DNA of 64,000 nucleotides from Euglena gracilis (taxonomy: Eukaryota > Euglenida > Euglenophyceae > Euglenales). The DNA is taken from the NCBI GenBank assembly GCA_039621445.1, contig CP154956.1, forward strand, positions 70,654,412 to 70,718,411. Direction: 5' to 3'. Below, piece by piece: positions 23,032 to 34,442 of this stretch. Position numbers and translations under genes: made by a program. Each line of letters opens with the position of its first letter. The first letter of the stretch is position 1. Under the pieces are notes generated by a model. It had not been told where the DNA came from. It did no database searches and saw only the letters and a list, made by a program, of their open reading frames with translations.

Positions 23032-23695
23032 TAGTATTGGTAGTTGCCCAAATAATTTTGCAGGCCAAAAGATGATGGTCTATTAATTTTGAAACAATTA
23101 AAGTTATTTGAGGGTTCATCATCTCTTCCCCAAAGTGGAAATTAAGGAAGAAAGATATGGAAGCAAAAAAAGAAGAGATTTGCGGTTTTATTCACAAGAA
23201 TTTTCGGCAAAGTATTGCCACCTCCGACCTCAACTCGACAAGGATTCGAACAATTTTTCAGTTTGGGGGCGGTTTTCAATAAAAATTGGTGGTTTTGGGC
23301 CAGGAGAAACGTGCTCTGCGTTTGGGGAGAGGGCTAACTGTTCCCAAGCTCAGAGCTCATTCCCGAGGAGTCGAGGAGTCGGTCCGCCGTGCCTCGCGGG
23401 TCAGTCCTTCGTTGATTTAGATTTCAGTGCAGACTTCCCCTCACCGCCCCCCATGTGGTCATCTTTGCCTTGTTCCTGTCACTCCCTTTCTGCAAAATGC
23501 CGTGAATGGGGCTGCAAAGCAACCTTCCTAATTCAATTTCCTCGCCGGCTGTCGTTTGGATTCCGTTTCCAGGCCATCGTCGGAGAAAATTCAAGGTTTC
23601 AGAAGAGTTGTCAAAGAGAAAATTCAAGTGGTTGCACAATATTCTGTTCCAGTGTATTCTGCCACAAAGAATGTGCCACATTTCCAAGCACCTTC

Positions 23696-24190
23696 GATGA
23701 TGCAAGGCGATGCAGGCTATGCAGGTTATGCTGCGATCCGAGAATTCTGGAGGCTAAAGATGAGGTTCTGATGCAGAGCAATGCAGGGCGATGCAGGGCA
23801 TTTTTTTTTAAAGCTTTTAACCGAATTTTTTTTGGCCACATTTGGCCTTTTTCGGCCGCTTTTGGTCATTCTTCTCTATTTAAGTCATTTGACCAATTTG
23901 GGTCATTTTTTTTTGGCCACTTTTGGTATCTTTTGGCCTATTTTGACTTTTTTTCACCCATTTTTTTGTTTTTTTTTCCCATTATTGGCTGATTTTTTTT
24001 TGCTCGTTTTGGCCAGTGTAGGTCGTTTCCGCCTGCTTTGGGCCATTGTTCAACTGATTTGAGCTATTTTTGGTTATTTGACCTTTTCCGGCCCTTTTGA
24101 GTCTGGTTGTTCTTTGTCATTTTCAGGCTTTTTTTCACCGTTTTTGCACACTTTGGCTGATATTTTGTGCAGGTGTGGTAACCACCTGAG
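23696..24190. repeat. GATGCAGGGC short tandem followed by T-rich quasi-repeats
   Basis: Imperfect GATGCARGGC copies (23699-23730, 23771-23800) are followed by ~370 bp of TTTTTTGGCCACTTTTGGTC-like words. The same pairing of GATGCTGGGC copies and T-rich tail occurs at 12799-13110, which suggests related origin. Confidence 0.55.
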
Positions 24191-24213
24191 ATAAGTGTGG
24201 TGAGCATTGGAGC

Positions 24214-24436
24214 CAGGGGTTTTATTGCCTTGGACCCGGGGGGGGGGGTGTAAAGGTTGGTGAGTCCAGCCGGAAACCCCCCCCTCGGGGGTACTCGGTG
24301 CGGAATATTTTTTTTGCCTTTTCTTTGTTGTTCACGGTTCGCGCGCCCCCCCCCCCAAAAGTGGGTCCCCCGGGCCCCCCGGGGGCCCCAGGGGGTGGGT
24401 TTGTGGGGGTCCCCCCCAGTCTCAAAAAGGCCCCTG
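24214..24436. mobile_element. hAT-like non-autonomous element (MITE 2), poly-G core
   Basis: The ends are CAGGGG...CCCCTG, with flanking 8-bp direct repeats ATTGGAGC at 24206-24213 and 24437-24444. The 223-bp body has GGACCC followed by G11 just inside the left end and several C/G runs. Caution: the downstream flank is itself a GATGTGGGCATTGGAGCG tandem, so the flanking repeat could be part of that array, and inverted similarity beyond the first six bases is weak. Confidence 0.55.
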
Positions 24437-24444
24437 ATTGGAGC

Positions 24445-24660
24445 GGATGTGGGCATTTGAGCTTATGTGGGCACTAGAAGTGGAGCAGATGTGGGCATTG
24501 GAGCGGGGATGTGTTGGTCTGGAGTGGTGCAGATGTGGGCACTGGATGCGAGCACTGGAGCGGTTTGTAAGTGCTGGGACATGGAGGTACGACTATGAGC
24601 GGATGTGGGGATGCAAGGATGGGGACGCTGGAGCGGATGCGGATGGAGCGCCAAAAGTTA
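24445..24660. repeat. Diverged tandem repeat, GGAGCGGATGTGGGCAYT unit
   Basis: About eight imperfect copies of roughly 20-25 bp occur, for example near 24446, 24481, 24499, 24530 and 24596. Confidence 0.65.
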
Positions 24661-24699
24661 CCCAAAATGGGATAGACAAACTGAATACCCCCCCCTGCA

Positions 24700-25844
24700 C
24701 TGAATGGGTTCATGTGGGGTTGAGTTGGAGAAGTTTGCCCAACATTTGAAAAGGCTTCCCGAAAGAACCCTAATCACTAAAATGTGTCCCAGTACCCACC
24801 GACCTAGAAGCACCAAGAAAAAGTCCCGCAAAAATGCCCATAAAGCAGCTGAAAGCGGCCAAGAAGCTTTCCCTCCAGCGAACGCCTAACAATTTTCTAC
24901 GTCGCTTCGTGCCATTGGAATGTATTTTTGTTCCAAATAATCTCCTCAGTATCTTCAGAAGGTGTACTGATCATTCAAAAATGAAATAGTGTCTATTTGC
25001 ATTTATTTTGCAATTTGGAGTTAATTATTTTACCAGTTTTTCAATTTTTTTTAATTTGTGAAAAACATTCGTGATTTGGTGTGAATTCATTTGCATTTCC
25101 CTGCCAAGTGGGTTCATGAGAATTTTTTGTCCAGATTTTCCCCTGCCGTTTTAAGGATTCGTGCAATATTTTCCCTGGCAGAATTCTTCCCATCAGCAGT
25201 TGTTCTCAGTCAGATCCCCCCCACCGGTGTGACTTGAATACCCAATGGACCAATATTGCATAATGGGGATGGCCATACCCCACCAAGGAAGTGCAAAAAA
25301 TGCTGTGCAAAAAAGCTGTGAAAGGGGCAAATGCGGAAAAAAATGAATACCCCGTATTTTCCCCTTCCCTCACCAGGAGGTTGTTGCATTTTGCATCCTT
25401 GGGCCACAATTTTTTTTGTCCATTGCCTAATGGGTGAACCCATGGATGGGGGGATCCTTACCAACGTTCCCGCCTGTCTCCCATCATGGGGAAGGGCCAC
25501 CGATTCTTTGGCCAAATTTGGGCGACATTCCCCAGCACCTGTTGCACCGGAGGCTTTGTGTCCAGGGGGTTTTTTTTTAGTCTTGGACCCCTCCAGGGAG
25601 AGCAGGGCAGAACGGGAATCGGCCGAACAGCCAGGGTGGTGGGTGGGGTGGGGTCGACCACCCCCCCCCCCCCTGCATGGTGGGTGGGGGGTCGACCCCC
25701 CCACCCCCTGTTCCCGCATTTCCAGGAGCACCAATTTTTGGACCCGAAAAAATTTATCCAGTGCCTTCGGCGCCCGGTGTTTTTTTGACCCATTTTGGGA
25801 CCCGTATAGGGGGTTCCCCCAAAAACCCCCAAAACCCCATTTTT
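24700..25844. other. Intron sequence, no recognised gene
   Basis: Two C/G-run islands (25640-25710) sit in AT-leaning DNA. No high-GC3 frame. Confidence 0.5.
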
Positions 25845-26055
25845 TCACACCTTCCAAAAGTTCAACATTTTCTCAAAATGTTGATTTTGAGAGGTTTTTG
25901 ATGCAAAAAATGCTGTCCAAAGCCCAAAAAAATTCAACGAGAAAAAATGTCAGTAAAATTTGATTCTGCCAAATTTTTGTCCACTTTTTTTGCCCTTCGA
26001 TTTGTGTTCATCCCCCTCCTAAACACTACCATATGTTTAACCCTGAAATTTTTCA
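25845..26055 (+). repeat. Dispersed repeat E, copy 1
   Basis: TTTTTCACACCTTCCAAAAG, ATTTTCTCAAAATGTTGATT, GAGAGGTTTTTGA, ATGTCAGTAAAATTTGA and AACCCTGAAATTTTT follow in this order. The same order occurs twice in tandem at 34960-35375. Confidence 0.8.
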
Positions 26056-26591
26056 TATATAATAGTGAAAAAAATGTGTTTTTCCATCAAAAAATCAAAA
26101 AGTGTTTTGGGAAAATTGGCCGGGAAATTTTCAAAAAATTTCCCGGCCAATTTACCCGTTTTCCTGAAATCGGTAAAAATGCTGTGGTGGGTGGGGGGGG
26201 TCGACCACCCCCCCCCCCCCCCACCATTCTGTCCCTTGACAGAAGGGTGGGAGGGGGGGTGAGGGTGGGTGGGCCCCTTGGACCCCCTCCCCCCTGGGGG
26301 GGGTAGGGGCTGGTGGATATATCTTTTTTGGCGCCAAAGGCGCCGAAAGTTTTGAAAAAAAGGTGCTGCTTTTAGCATTTTTGGCCATTTTTGGGTAAAA
26401 GTGCATGGGTCCCCTGGGACGCACCCCTCCCAGGGGGGGGCCCACCCCAGGGGGTGGGGGGTGGTTGCAACCCCCCCCCGGACTTTAAAAAACCCCTGTT
26501 TGTGTCCTTGCAAAGCGCTGTTGCTGGTGGAGAGCAGAGGATTGGGTCCCCCCCCCCCGGCCTTTCCATGCACCGCCTGTGCTGAGCGGAG

Positions 26592-26717
26592 GCCTGGGGC
26601 TACTACACCCATGCATTCCTGGAGGAGCCGCTCTACGCCTCGGTGCCGAAGTTCCTCTACGCGCATTTTGACCACGCCCACGAACGCGAGACGCGGGCGG
26701 CATGGCTGGACGCCCCG
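26592..26717 (+). CDS. DUF229-like gene, exon with HFDHAHE metal-binding segment
   Basis: Acceptor GAGCGGAG^GCC, donor GCCCCG^GTTGCC, ending in phase 0. The frame reads AWGYYTHAFLEE, then PLYASVPKFLYAHFDHAHER and ETRAAWLDAP. DUF229 proteins have 'FxxxYxxxPKFAFxxxxxxSHD' here, in which the His and following acidic residue belong to the metal site; HFDHAHE fits. Third positions are almost all G or C. The phase-0 end agrees with the phase-0 start at 37724, so the 11-kb intron between them appears real and the peptide joins as WLDAP-IATAVQRIL. Confidence 0.85.
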
Positions 26718-27280
26718 GTTGCCTCCTCCTCCTCTTGTTGTCTGCCCGTGGCGGGGGGTCCGAAAGGTGCCCTAGAAGGAAGGCTCAACGCTTTTGAGCC
26801 TCTCTTCCCTGTGGGTGGGCCATTTTTTCCCCTCCCAAGTAGGTCATTTGGGCCCCATTTTCCAGGAGAATTAAGAAAGGGTTACGACCGCACCGCCATC
26901 TGGCGCCACAGGGGAACCTAGGATGAGGTTGCGTCCCATTTCGGACCCAAGGTAGGCCGAATTTCGGCCGAATTCGGGCGACATTTTGGCAAAATGCGGC
27001 AGACGAATATTCCCAAACGGTCGGCACTGCCGGCACGGTGGCCGAAATGGTGTTTTGTTTTCATTTTTTTCTCATTTTGGTTGTTTTTTTTTTTGCTTTT
27101 GGCAATCTTCAGCCAGAGGGGCCATTAATCAACATCCAGCGCGGTCCAACTGATCACAGCACAATAATTTTGACAATATGGCTCTTTTGACTGTTTACAA
27201 TATTCAGCTGAAAAATAAATGTGATTTGATTCAATTGTTTTGCTGGGTTTGTATTCGGTCCATCCTAACCCCCCCCCCTG
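26718..27280. other. Start of the 11-kb intron, no gene
   Basis: Donor-side intron sequence with GGCCGAATTTCGGCCGAAT words and a T-rich stretch. Confidence 0.5.
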
Positions 27281-27735
27281 AATAGAAGCCCCCGGGGGCT
27301 ACTATTTGGAACGTTGGTCGAAAACCGGGGGGGAGGGGCTTCTATCGGGGCGGGGGGGGGGGGGCACTATTCGGAAAAGTGGTCGAAAACCAGGGGGTCC
27401 GAGCATTATCGAAGAAATTTATTTGTGAGTCTACTTTCCAAACCATGTCAAATTTGCTGCAAATGTTACTCTTGTGGATGGATCATTAAACATAAACTCA
27501 CCCAACCCTCATTTAGAGGTATTGCAAAAAACTGGAGCCCACACTAGACATTTACCCCCACACCCCCACGCCTCCCACACCCCCCACACCCACAGGGAGC
27601 GGGCTATTATTCAGAGGGGGGGGGGGCATTATGCGGAATTTTGGTCGAAAACCGAGGGGGGGCTTCTATTCGGGGGTGGGGGGGGGGGGCACTGTTCGGG
27701 GGGGGGCTTCTATTCAGGGGGGTTACGCAAAAAGA
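27281..27735 (+). repeat. G-run repeat with GGCTTCTATTCGGGG / GGTCGAAAACC
   Basis: Five or six modules built from GGGGGCTTCTATTCGGGG, a long G-run, GCACTATTCGG and GTGGTCGAAAACC occur at 27295-27400 and 27595-27720. Confidence 0.75.
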
Positions 27736-27854
27736 ATTCACAAAAGCCCACCCAAAATCAAATGCACTCCCGGCGGTCTAAGAAAAAATGCATTGCACGC
27801 CGCCGCGACACACACAGACATAGCATTCCTCCAGCAGTGCATGGCCCCCAGGCT

Positions 27855-28130
27855 GGTTTTTAGTTGGGTGCCGACCCCACCCCGGGGGGGGGGGGGGCGC
27901 TGCCTGGGAAGGCACTCCAAGGCACTCCCGATCCGACCCCCCGGGGGGGGCACACGGCCAAAAGTGCGCTAGCACAGACCCCGCGCCAAAGGCGCGGGCG
28001 GGGGATGGCCTATTTTCAAAGGAATGTGCCTGGGCACAGGCCGAAATCCGACCCCCCCCCCGGGATGTGGGGGTAGTGCCTGCCTGGGCTCACCTCGATG
28101 CACTCCGGACCCCCCCTCCCCCCCCCCCCG
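27855..28130 (+). repeat. Dispersed repeat F, copy 1
   Basis: GACCCCACCCC plus a G-run, then GCCTGGGAAGGCACTCCAAGG, ATCCGACC, and CACGGCCAAAAGT occur in order. The order repeats at 43505-43600, and the second half of this segment is itself a diverged second copy (28040-28110). Confidence 0.7.
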
Positions 28131-28164
28131 GGGTTGGTAAAAACAGCCTGATACCCCCCACCGC

Positions 28165-28430
28165 ATGCCTCCTTCTCATGGGCACCACTGCACACCACCA
28201 TGTGGGACGGCCTGCTTTGGGTCTGACGATTGGAAGTTGGTGCTGTGTACGGAGGGTGTTCTGGCTTGCATTGCTTGCTGTGTTCCACTGGTTCGGTGCG
28301 GAGCCCCGCTTCAACCCCTTTCTGCCACGGACTACACCCTCCAGAACAGCCCTCACAAACAATAGAAAATGGTTCCTCTCTGGGGTTGTATGAGGAACAA
28401 GAATGCGCATGTTTGCCGAGGCCATTCCTT
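28165..28430 (+). repeat. Dispersed repeat C, copy 2
   Basis: Matches 31618-31895: CTTCTCATGGGCACCAC, CACCATGTGGGAC, GGAGCCCCGCTTCAACCC, GACTACACCCTCCAGAACAG, CCCTCACAAAC, AGAATGCGCA. The frames across it are not conserved as protein between copies. Confidence 0.85.
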
Positions 28431-29985
28431 GGCTCACTGGCTGTGGTTCTGCCTGTGGGAGAGCAGGAGGGGAGGAACAGTGCGCATCACGAGAATGTGT
28501 TCCTCTGCATTCCGTGAGGGGTGTGCGCATGTTCACATTCTCCGTGTTGTGGGGCGTTGCGTCTCGCATTCCAGAACCCAGTGACATCACAGCTCTGGGG
28601 CAGGACAACCCCCATGGCGCGCCGTGCTGAAAACTGGTTACCCAGACCGCGCCGTTCTTCAGGGGGGGGTTCCCCCCCTTTGGACCAGAGGGGGTCCGGA
28701 CCCCCCACCAGCAACCCCCTCCTTGGCAGGTTCCAAAACAGCGAAAATTTTTCTTCGCACTGCGAGCTGGAAAATGAGCAAAAATGCCCTCTTCCCTCAC
28801 CTATGAGCATGTTTGCACATTTTTTGACAGTTTGGTGTTTTCCACATAAAAAGTGTTCATTTTTTTTCTTCAAAAAAGGAGCATTTTTGGATTAATGTCC
28901 AACAAACAATAAGGGATTTCCCAACAGTTTTGGTGGGGTATCCGGGCTTTTTTGCCAGTCCACAAAACCGAGAGTGTTCCTGGTCCCCTTCAGGTTCGAG
29001 GGAGGACAGGGGGGTCCGACCCCCCCCCCTCAAGGCCCTCAGGGCTTCCAATACATCTGCTCCCCACCTTTCTGGTGTCCGCTGGAATAATGTTTGGGCC
29101 AGCCTGGCACAACTAGGCTGCCCCGAAAAATCGTTGGCGCGAAGGGCCGAATTTTTTTGAAAAGGGATCGGCGGAAAATCATATTTTCAAAGCTTTTCAC
29201 GGGTTTCGCCTCAAATTTTTCGCAGAAAATTTCCAACTCAGCTGGGTTTGACCGTTTCCACCAGGTTTTTGGTGGCATCTGATTCCTGGTTGACCTCCCC
29301 CCAGGCACCTATGTCCTGCAAGCCCAAGGCCGCATCATAGCAGTCGAATATAAGAACCCAAGAAAAAATGTTGTCGTGCAAGCACCAGGATTTCTGTGCC
29401 CTTTCGAGGGGAATGGGCTATGAGTAGGGGTTTCTGAAGGTGGTGGTCTGCAGACGGATGGTGGTGGTCTGCATTTGGGGGTTGCCAGGTGGGGGCAGGA
29501 GGCCAACAGACAGGAGACCATAAAAGGAGATGATGAGACCATCTGCAGGAGGAAAACCATGCCAATAAAGATGCATCTGGAATATGGACCACGGTGGTTA
29601 CACGGGGGTTACACGGGGTACACCGAGGGTCGTCTAAGGTGAAAGACCACCCAGCAGGGGGTGTGAACAGGGCGTTTCCGATGCTCAAGACGGCGGTTAG
29701 ATAAAGTTTGAGGCATCGGCTGCGGATATGCTCCAGGATGTTCGGGGTGTGCAATTTGCAAAAGGGACAGCATCTATTTGGAACGATGGCCAGATGGCCC
29801 CAGAACTGATCCACAAGCAATGCAGATTTCCGGCTCAAATTTTTCTTGTGAATGAGATGTACCCAGGCTGGGAGGGTGGCAAAGAGAACGAGCCAGGCGG
29901 TCCAACATAACTGGGTAGTTTTTTTTGGTCAAATTAGGTTTTTTTGGTCAACAAAAATGCTTGCCCTAAACCCCCCCCAAATAGT
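28431..29985. other. Intron sequence, no gene
   Basis: Contains a C/G-run module with GGTCCGGACCCCC (28665-28740) that resembles 43765-43830 and, inverted, 63780-63870. Otherwise nothing supported. Confidence 0.45.
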
Positions 29986-29987
29986 AT

Positions 29988-30372
29988 TGCACTGCCGCAC
30001 TATTGGACGGCAGCCTCCGGCGGCGGGGGGTGCAGCACTATTTTGACCCGCCGCACTATTGGACTGGGTGCCTCTTAGTCCCGGCCTATCACCACAGACA
30101 CCTTGTTTGCCTGCTCAATGTCCTACTCCGAGGCTAGTGAGGTCGTGTGTTTCAACTTCGGACGACTTTCGTGAGTTGTTCGGGTGGGAACTTGCCCCCT
30201 TTCCCCTCTCTGCGGGTTACAAAAGCTGCCTGCAGTTGGTTGCACCGGCTTCTACGCATTTCACATTGGGGGGGTGCCGCACTATTGGACGGCCGCCTCC
30301 GGCGGCGGGGGGTGCCGCACTATTTGGACCCGCAGCTGTATTGGCCCCGCAGCAGTATTAGGGGGGGGGGGT
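29988..30372 (+). repeat. CCGCACTATTGGAC repeat, with GGCGGCCGCCTCCGG palindromic words
   Basis: GCACTATTGGACGGC followed by CCTCCGGCGGCGGGGGGTGC appears at 29998 and 30278. Partial copies lie at 30049 and 30316-30360. Confidence 0.75.
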
Positions 30373-30902
30373 TAATGCAAAATGAAAAAAAATTCCCCAC
30401 GGAGCTGAAAGTCTTTCTGAGCCCTCTCCAGCACCAAGTGCACATCCCTGGGGAGCACCTAAAGGATTTGGTTGCCTGGTGATTCCCTGAAGCGAGCATG
30501 CTTCTTTACTGCTGGCGTTGAGCCACTGTTCGATGACGCTCTTTCATTGAACAAAAGGTTTGGTTCCAGTTCCCACCATGTCCAGGCAACAAAGATAGCA
30601 TCCAGCTCCGGATAAGAGGCTTGTGGGTGTTCGCAAAGTCCGGAGAATTCCAAACAGTTGGCAACACCAGCTCCGTATTTTGGAGCCTGGTTCTTTCTTC
30701 TTGTTGTTGCTTTGCACCAGCAAGCTGCCGTGAAGGGGCCAACTATCGGTTTCCTGGTATCTTGCAGGTACAGCACAAGCACAGCAAGGAACAATGCTGT
30801 TTTAAGCGGAGGTGGTTAAATACCATCCACGGGGTTCACCGCTTGTTTCGTAACGGGAAGTTGTGAAAACAAAGTGTATGGTAGGGTACCACCAATTTCC
30901 CT

Positions 30903-31236
30903 TAAACGTCCCGGAATGCACCTCTCATTTTTGGTGTTCTTTTTGAGCACCTGCGCATTCTTTTCTGACCAAGTGTGTTGCCATCACGACGGGGCGGCGG
31001 ACCCGTCAGCTGAAACCCCTGGTACCAAAATTGGTACCACTACCTTCGATCCTAGGGTTTTTTCTGGGCAAACCGACTGTTTTCTTCTTGAAAACGACGG
31101 TTTAGCACCTCCGTCGACCGGGGGAAACCCCCCGTCCGCCGAAGGAGGTGCGACACGAACCCCTGTTTTATGAGGACAAACCCTCGTCAGGTGAAGGTAT
31201 TGTACCTGTGGCTGTCCCCCCTGTTTTTGTGGTGCC
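30903..31236 (+). repeat. Dispersed repeat B, copy 2
   Basis: Partner of 16465-16802. It contains the same nested hairpin (GCACCTCC/GGAGGTGC outer stem, a GACCGGGGG/CCCCCCGTC-type inner stem). Confidence 0.75.
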
Positions 31237-31617
31237 GAGTGAATGCGCAGGAGCGCATTCACCCCCCTCCCCGTCCTGGTGTTTTCCTGAAGCTTTGGAC
31301 GGTTATTGTGGCTCCCGGGGGTGGTTGTGGGAAGGGGGCATAGTGGTCTCTACAGTTAGAGTGGAGGGGAGGTTCTGTGCCCTGTGCTGGAAGCAGGGCA
31401 CGAGGGGGCGATGGTGAATGTTTGTTGTGTGTGTACTCTGCATTCAGAGAGTGGCAGGGTGGGTGTGTTTAAATACACACCAGATGTGTGTGGGGGAGGG
31501 CTCGTCACCCTCATCAGGCTACCTGCTGTTTGCCATTCCACACGGTGTGCACCGCACCCCTACTTGACACATGCAGGCACAGCATCCCTCCAGTGGCGCA
31601 TGCCGTCCGCTCCGATG
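31237..31617. other. Intron sequence with one large GCGC palindrome
   Basis: 31239-31262 is GTGAATGCGC-AGGA-GCGCATTCAC, a 10-bp-arm palindrome of the same type as the scattered AATGCGCA motif. Otherwise no supported feature. Confidence 0.6.
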
Positions 31618-31895
31618 TGCCTTCTCATAGGCACTACGTCACATCACCATGTGGGACCACTTGTGTTTGGGTCTGACGTTTGGGATGGGGTGCTGGGTAT
31701 GGAGGGGGGGGCTGGCTTTGCACGCCTTTCCTGTGTGTCACTAGTTTTTAAAGGTACGGAGCGGAGCCCCGCTTCAACCCTTTCTGCCACAGACTACACC
31801 CTCCAGAACAGCCCTCACAAACGATATAAAATGGCCCTCTCCGAGGTTGCATCAGGCACACAAGAATGCGCACGTGCGCACTCTTGAGGCCATTC
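31618..31895 (+). repeat. Dispersed repeat C, copy 3
   Basis: The best-preserved copy. Its right end has AACGATATAAAATGGC, a TATA-like word, upstream of GAATGCGCACGTGCGCACTC; no gene starts there. Confidence 0.85.
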
Positions 31896-33725
31896 TTTCG
31901 CTGGCTGGCTGTGAGTTTATCTGCAGGAGAGCAGGAGGGGAGCAGCGCTGGGCAACCGCAAGAGTGCGCACCTGCGCATTTTGTGAGGGGGAGTGCGTAG
32001 GTGCGCATTTTCTGTGTTGTGGGGAGCTGTGTCTCGCTCTCCTGAACCCAGTGCCAGCACAATATTGTGGCAGGGCTACCCCCATGGTGCACTGCTGGCC
32101 TTTTTGTTGACGATTTCAGAGGCATCTCATTGCACAGGTGGGTGACGCCAGAGCAAGGTGTACGTCTCCCTGGCTGTGCCTCCACCTTGTGTGCTGAGTT
32201 GTTGGGCATCGCCCTGTGGCAACCTCCTACCAGGGTGCTTTAAGGGGAGACACAAGAAGGGAATGTGCATGTGCGCATTCACCCCGATGTGCCATGTTCG
32301 ACTGCAGCCATTGCAGATGGCATGTGTGCTTTCCTTGGTCTTCACAGCCTCCAGGGGTTGTGTAGTTTGCAGTGCTGGAGCGTCGACTCTGAGTACATGA
32401 TAAAAAAGGGTTCTGTGTTGTGGGTGACGTTTGTTGCCAGCAAGGCCACAGGTGGTGGTCCTCCCCTGCTGTGTTTCGCTCCAGGGCTGCTTCGTCCTCG
32501 GACACCATTTCGATCCTCACAGGGAGGTCTACACCTCAGCCGTGTAGTTTCAGACCCAGGCCAGGCGGGGGGAGTGCAAATATTCGGCGGTGTGGCTGTT
32601 TACAGAAAGGCACAGGACGCTTTTTTGTGCATGTGCGCATTCACCGGCTTTTTACTCATGCCATTAAAAACTGCTGACCGCAGTTGGGAATTAGGGTGCC
32701 CGTCACTGAGGAATTTCCTCGGGCACCAAAGTCCCTTTCTCATCGGTTTTCCCTTGGTAAGACACAATGGAATGCACGGAAAAAGAAGAACGAAAAAAAT
32801 TACTGGGTTTATCGGCAAGTTTTTGTTGTGATGTGCTTGTGCCTGTCTCACGATCTCAAGGGCCTGGAGAAACTTTGGGGCAAGGACTGACCAATGGTGT
32901 TCGCTTCTTTGGATCCATTTGGATTGTGAATTAATTCCGTGTTTACAGGACGTTTTTGGGAATGATGCCGAAGGTGGTGACAGGCGTGTTTCGCTCTCGA
33001 GGTGCCAACCCCTTGAGCACTGTGTGTGGAACCAGACATAATCCGCTGCGTTGACCCTAATTGTGGGGCACAGTGCTCCTTGCACCGCAGCGGTGGCCAT
33101 TGGCTGTGTGCTGCCATGCAGCTCTGGGGCGTGGGGTCGGACAACGCTGGCATCAACCGGCCCATCACTTTCGCCGGGTGGGGTCGTTCACGTGCGTTGT
33201 GACGTGCTCCACACGTTCATGAGAGCAGCGTAGGCTGGGCTGGGCAGTGGACTGCAGCGGGTGAAGTCGAATGCGCAGGTGCGCGTTCTGATTTGTTCGG
33301 TGACTTGACCTGCAGGGGGGCAGTTCCCCTGTCAGTGAAAGACATGTATTCGTGCTTTGACACCTGCCGTCGCCGAGCCCAGGGTTTTCCACGCCGCTGC
33401 AGGCGTTCCAGGGTGTGGTCTGGTACAGCGACATTGTTGCCCATGGTGATTCTGTTGGTTCAACTGCCCCTCACACACCCATGTTCTGCAAGCCCAAAAC
33501 CACATCACAGCGATGCACAACTCGGATTCAAGGCAGGCAAACAACAGGCCATACCCAGTGTGTTCTTCAACATCAATGCGCATTTGCGCATTCCCCCTTT
33601 CCACAGCCTGTGGCCATTCCAAAAATGCGCACCTGCACATTCTTTTGGGTTTCCAAAAAATGCGCAGGTGCGCATTCTTCGGCCTTGACACTCAGTGATA
33701 CGCCTGTTGTTTTGACCGTGGGAGG
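31896..33725. repeat. Intron region rich in AATGCGCANNTGCGCATT palindromes
   Basis: Whole or half copies lie near 31968, 31999, 32265, 32630, 33271, 33578, 33624 and 33659 in otherwise unrelated sequence. No gene is supported. Confidence 0.7.
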
Positions 33726-33733
33726 GCTGTTTC

Positions 33734-34179
33734 CATACATCTCTTTAAGGACCCCGGGGGGGGGGGTTGCTGGGCTAGGGCTAGAAATTTGGGCTGGCTA
33801 GAAATTTGGGCTGGCGAGCCCGCCCCCCGGGGGGGCTGGACCCCGGCTGGACCCGAACCGGGGCGAGCTGGACTGAAATCGGAAAAATGCCCAAAAATGA
33901 CCTGCAAAACACAGTTTTGAAAAAATGATGCATCTGAAACCCCCAAAAAATGCCCCAAACGCCCCCAAACCCCATTTTTGGCCACTTTTGAAAACTTTTT
34001 TTCAAAAAAATTCAAAAAATTCGGCGCTTTGCGCCAAAAAATTTTGGGCTGGACCCCCCAAAAAGGGGCTGGCTAGCTAGGGCTAGCAGCACCCCCCCCC
34101 CCCCCCGCTGGGCCCAAATCGGGGCTGGCTGCAGCTGTCCCCCCGGGGGGGGGTAGGCAAAACCTTAGAGAGATGTATG
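33734..34179. mobile_element. hAT-like non-autonomous element (MITE 3), poly-G core
   Basis: The 17-bp TIRs are CATACATCTCTTTAAGG (33734-33750) and the complement with one mismatch (34163-34179), flanked by GCTGTTTC / GCTGTGTC (7 of 8 match). The interior starts GACCCC plus G11, repeats GGGCTGGCTAG words, and has a GGCGCTTTGCGCC hairpin comparable with the one in MITE 1. No transposase. Confidence 0.75.
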
Positions 34180-34442
34180 GCTGTGTCTCTATGGCTGCAA
34201 GGAGTTCATTCCCACGCTCATCCCGGGTTCGCCAGGCCCTGCCCCCCAGGAGTTATCAGCACGCACTGGTGAACACAAGGTGGCACACCCAGGTCCAGGT
34301 TGGCCTGCATTGCTTGTGTTCCGCATGCCGTTTGGAGTGTGCCGAGTGTGTGTCCAGCCACGCACTGTACCCCTGTCGTCATGAAACATCTGTAAACGGC
34401 ATGCTATGTAGTTGAACCAGTAAACAAGGATTGGTCCCTGTG

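Noticed and set aside
23108-23992. 294-aa ORF on the + strand
   Set aside because: The second half is poly-T derived Phe-rich low complexity and the first half lacks motif or bias.
25640-25710. Conserved GTCGACC/CCCCCCC palindromes as regulatory sites
   Set aside because: Explained by local C/G-run repeats; no positional logic.
31800-31845. TATA-box promoter (GATATAAAATGGC)
   Set aside because: It is part of dispersed repeat C; no gene or start follows in any copy.
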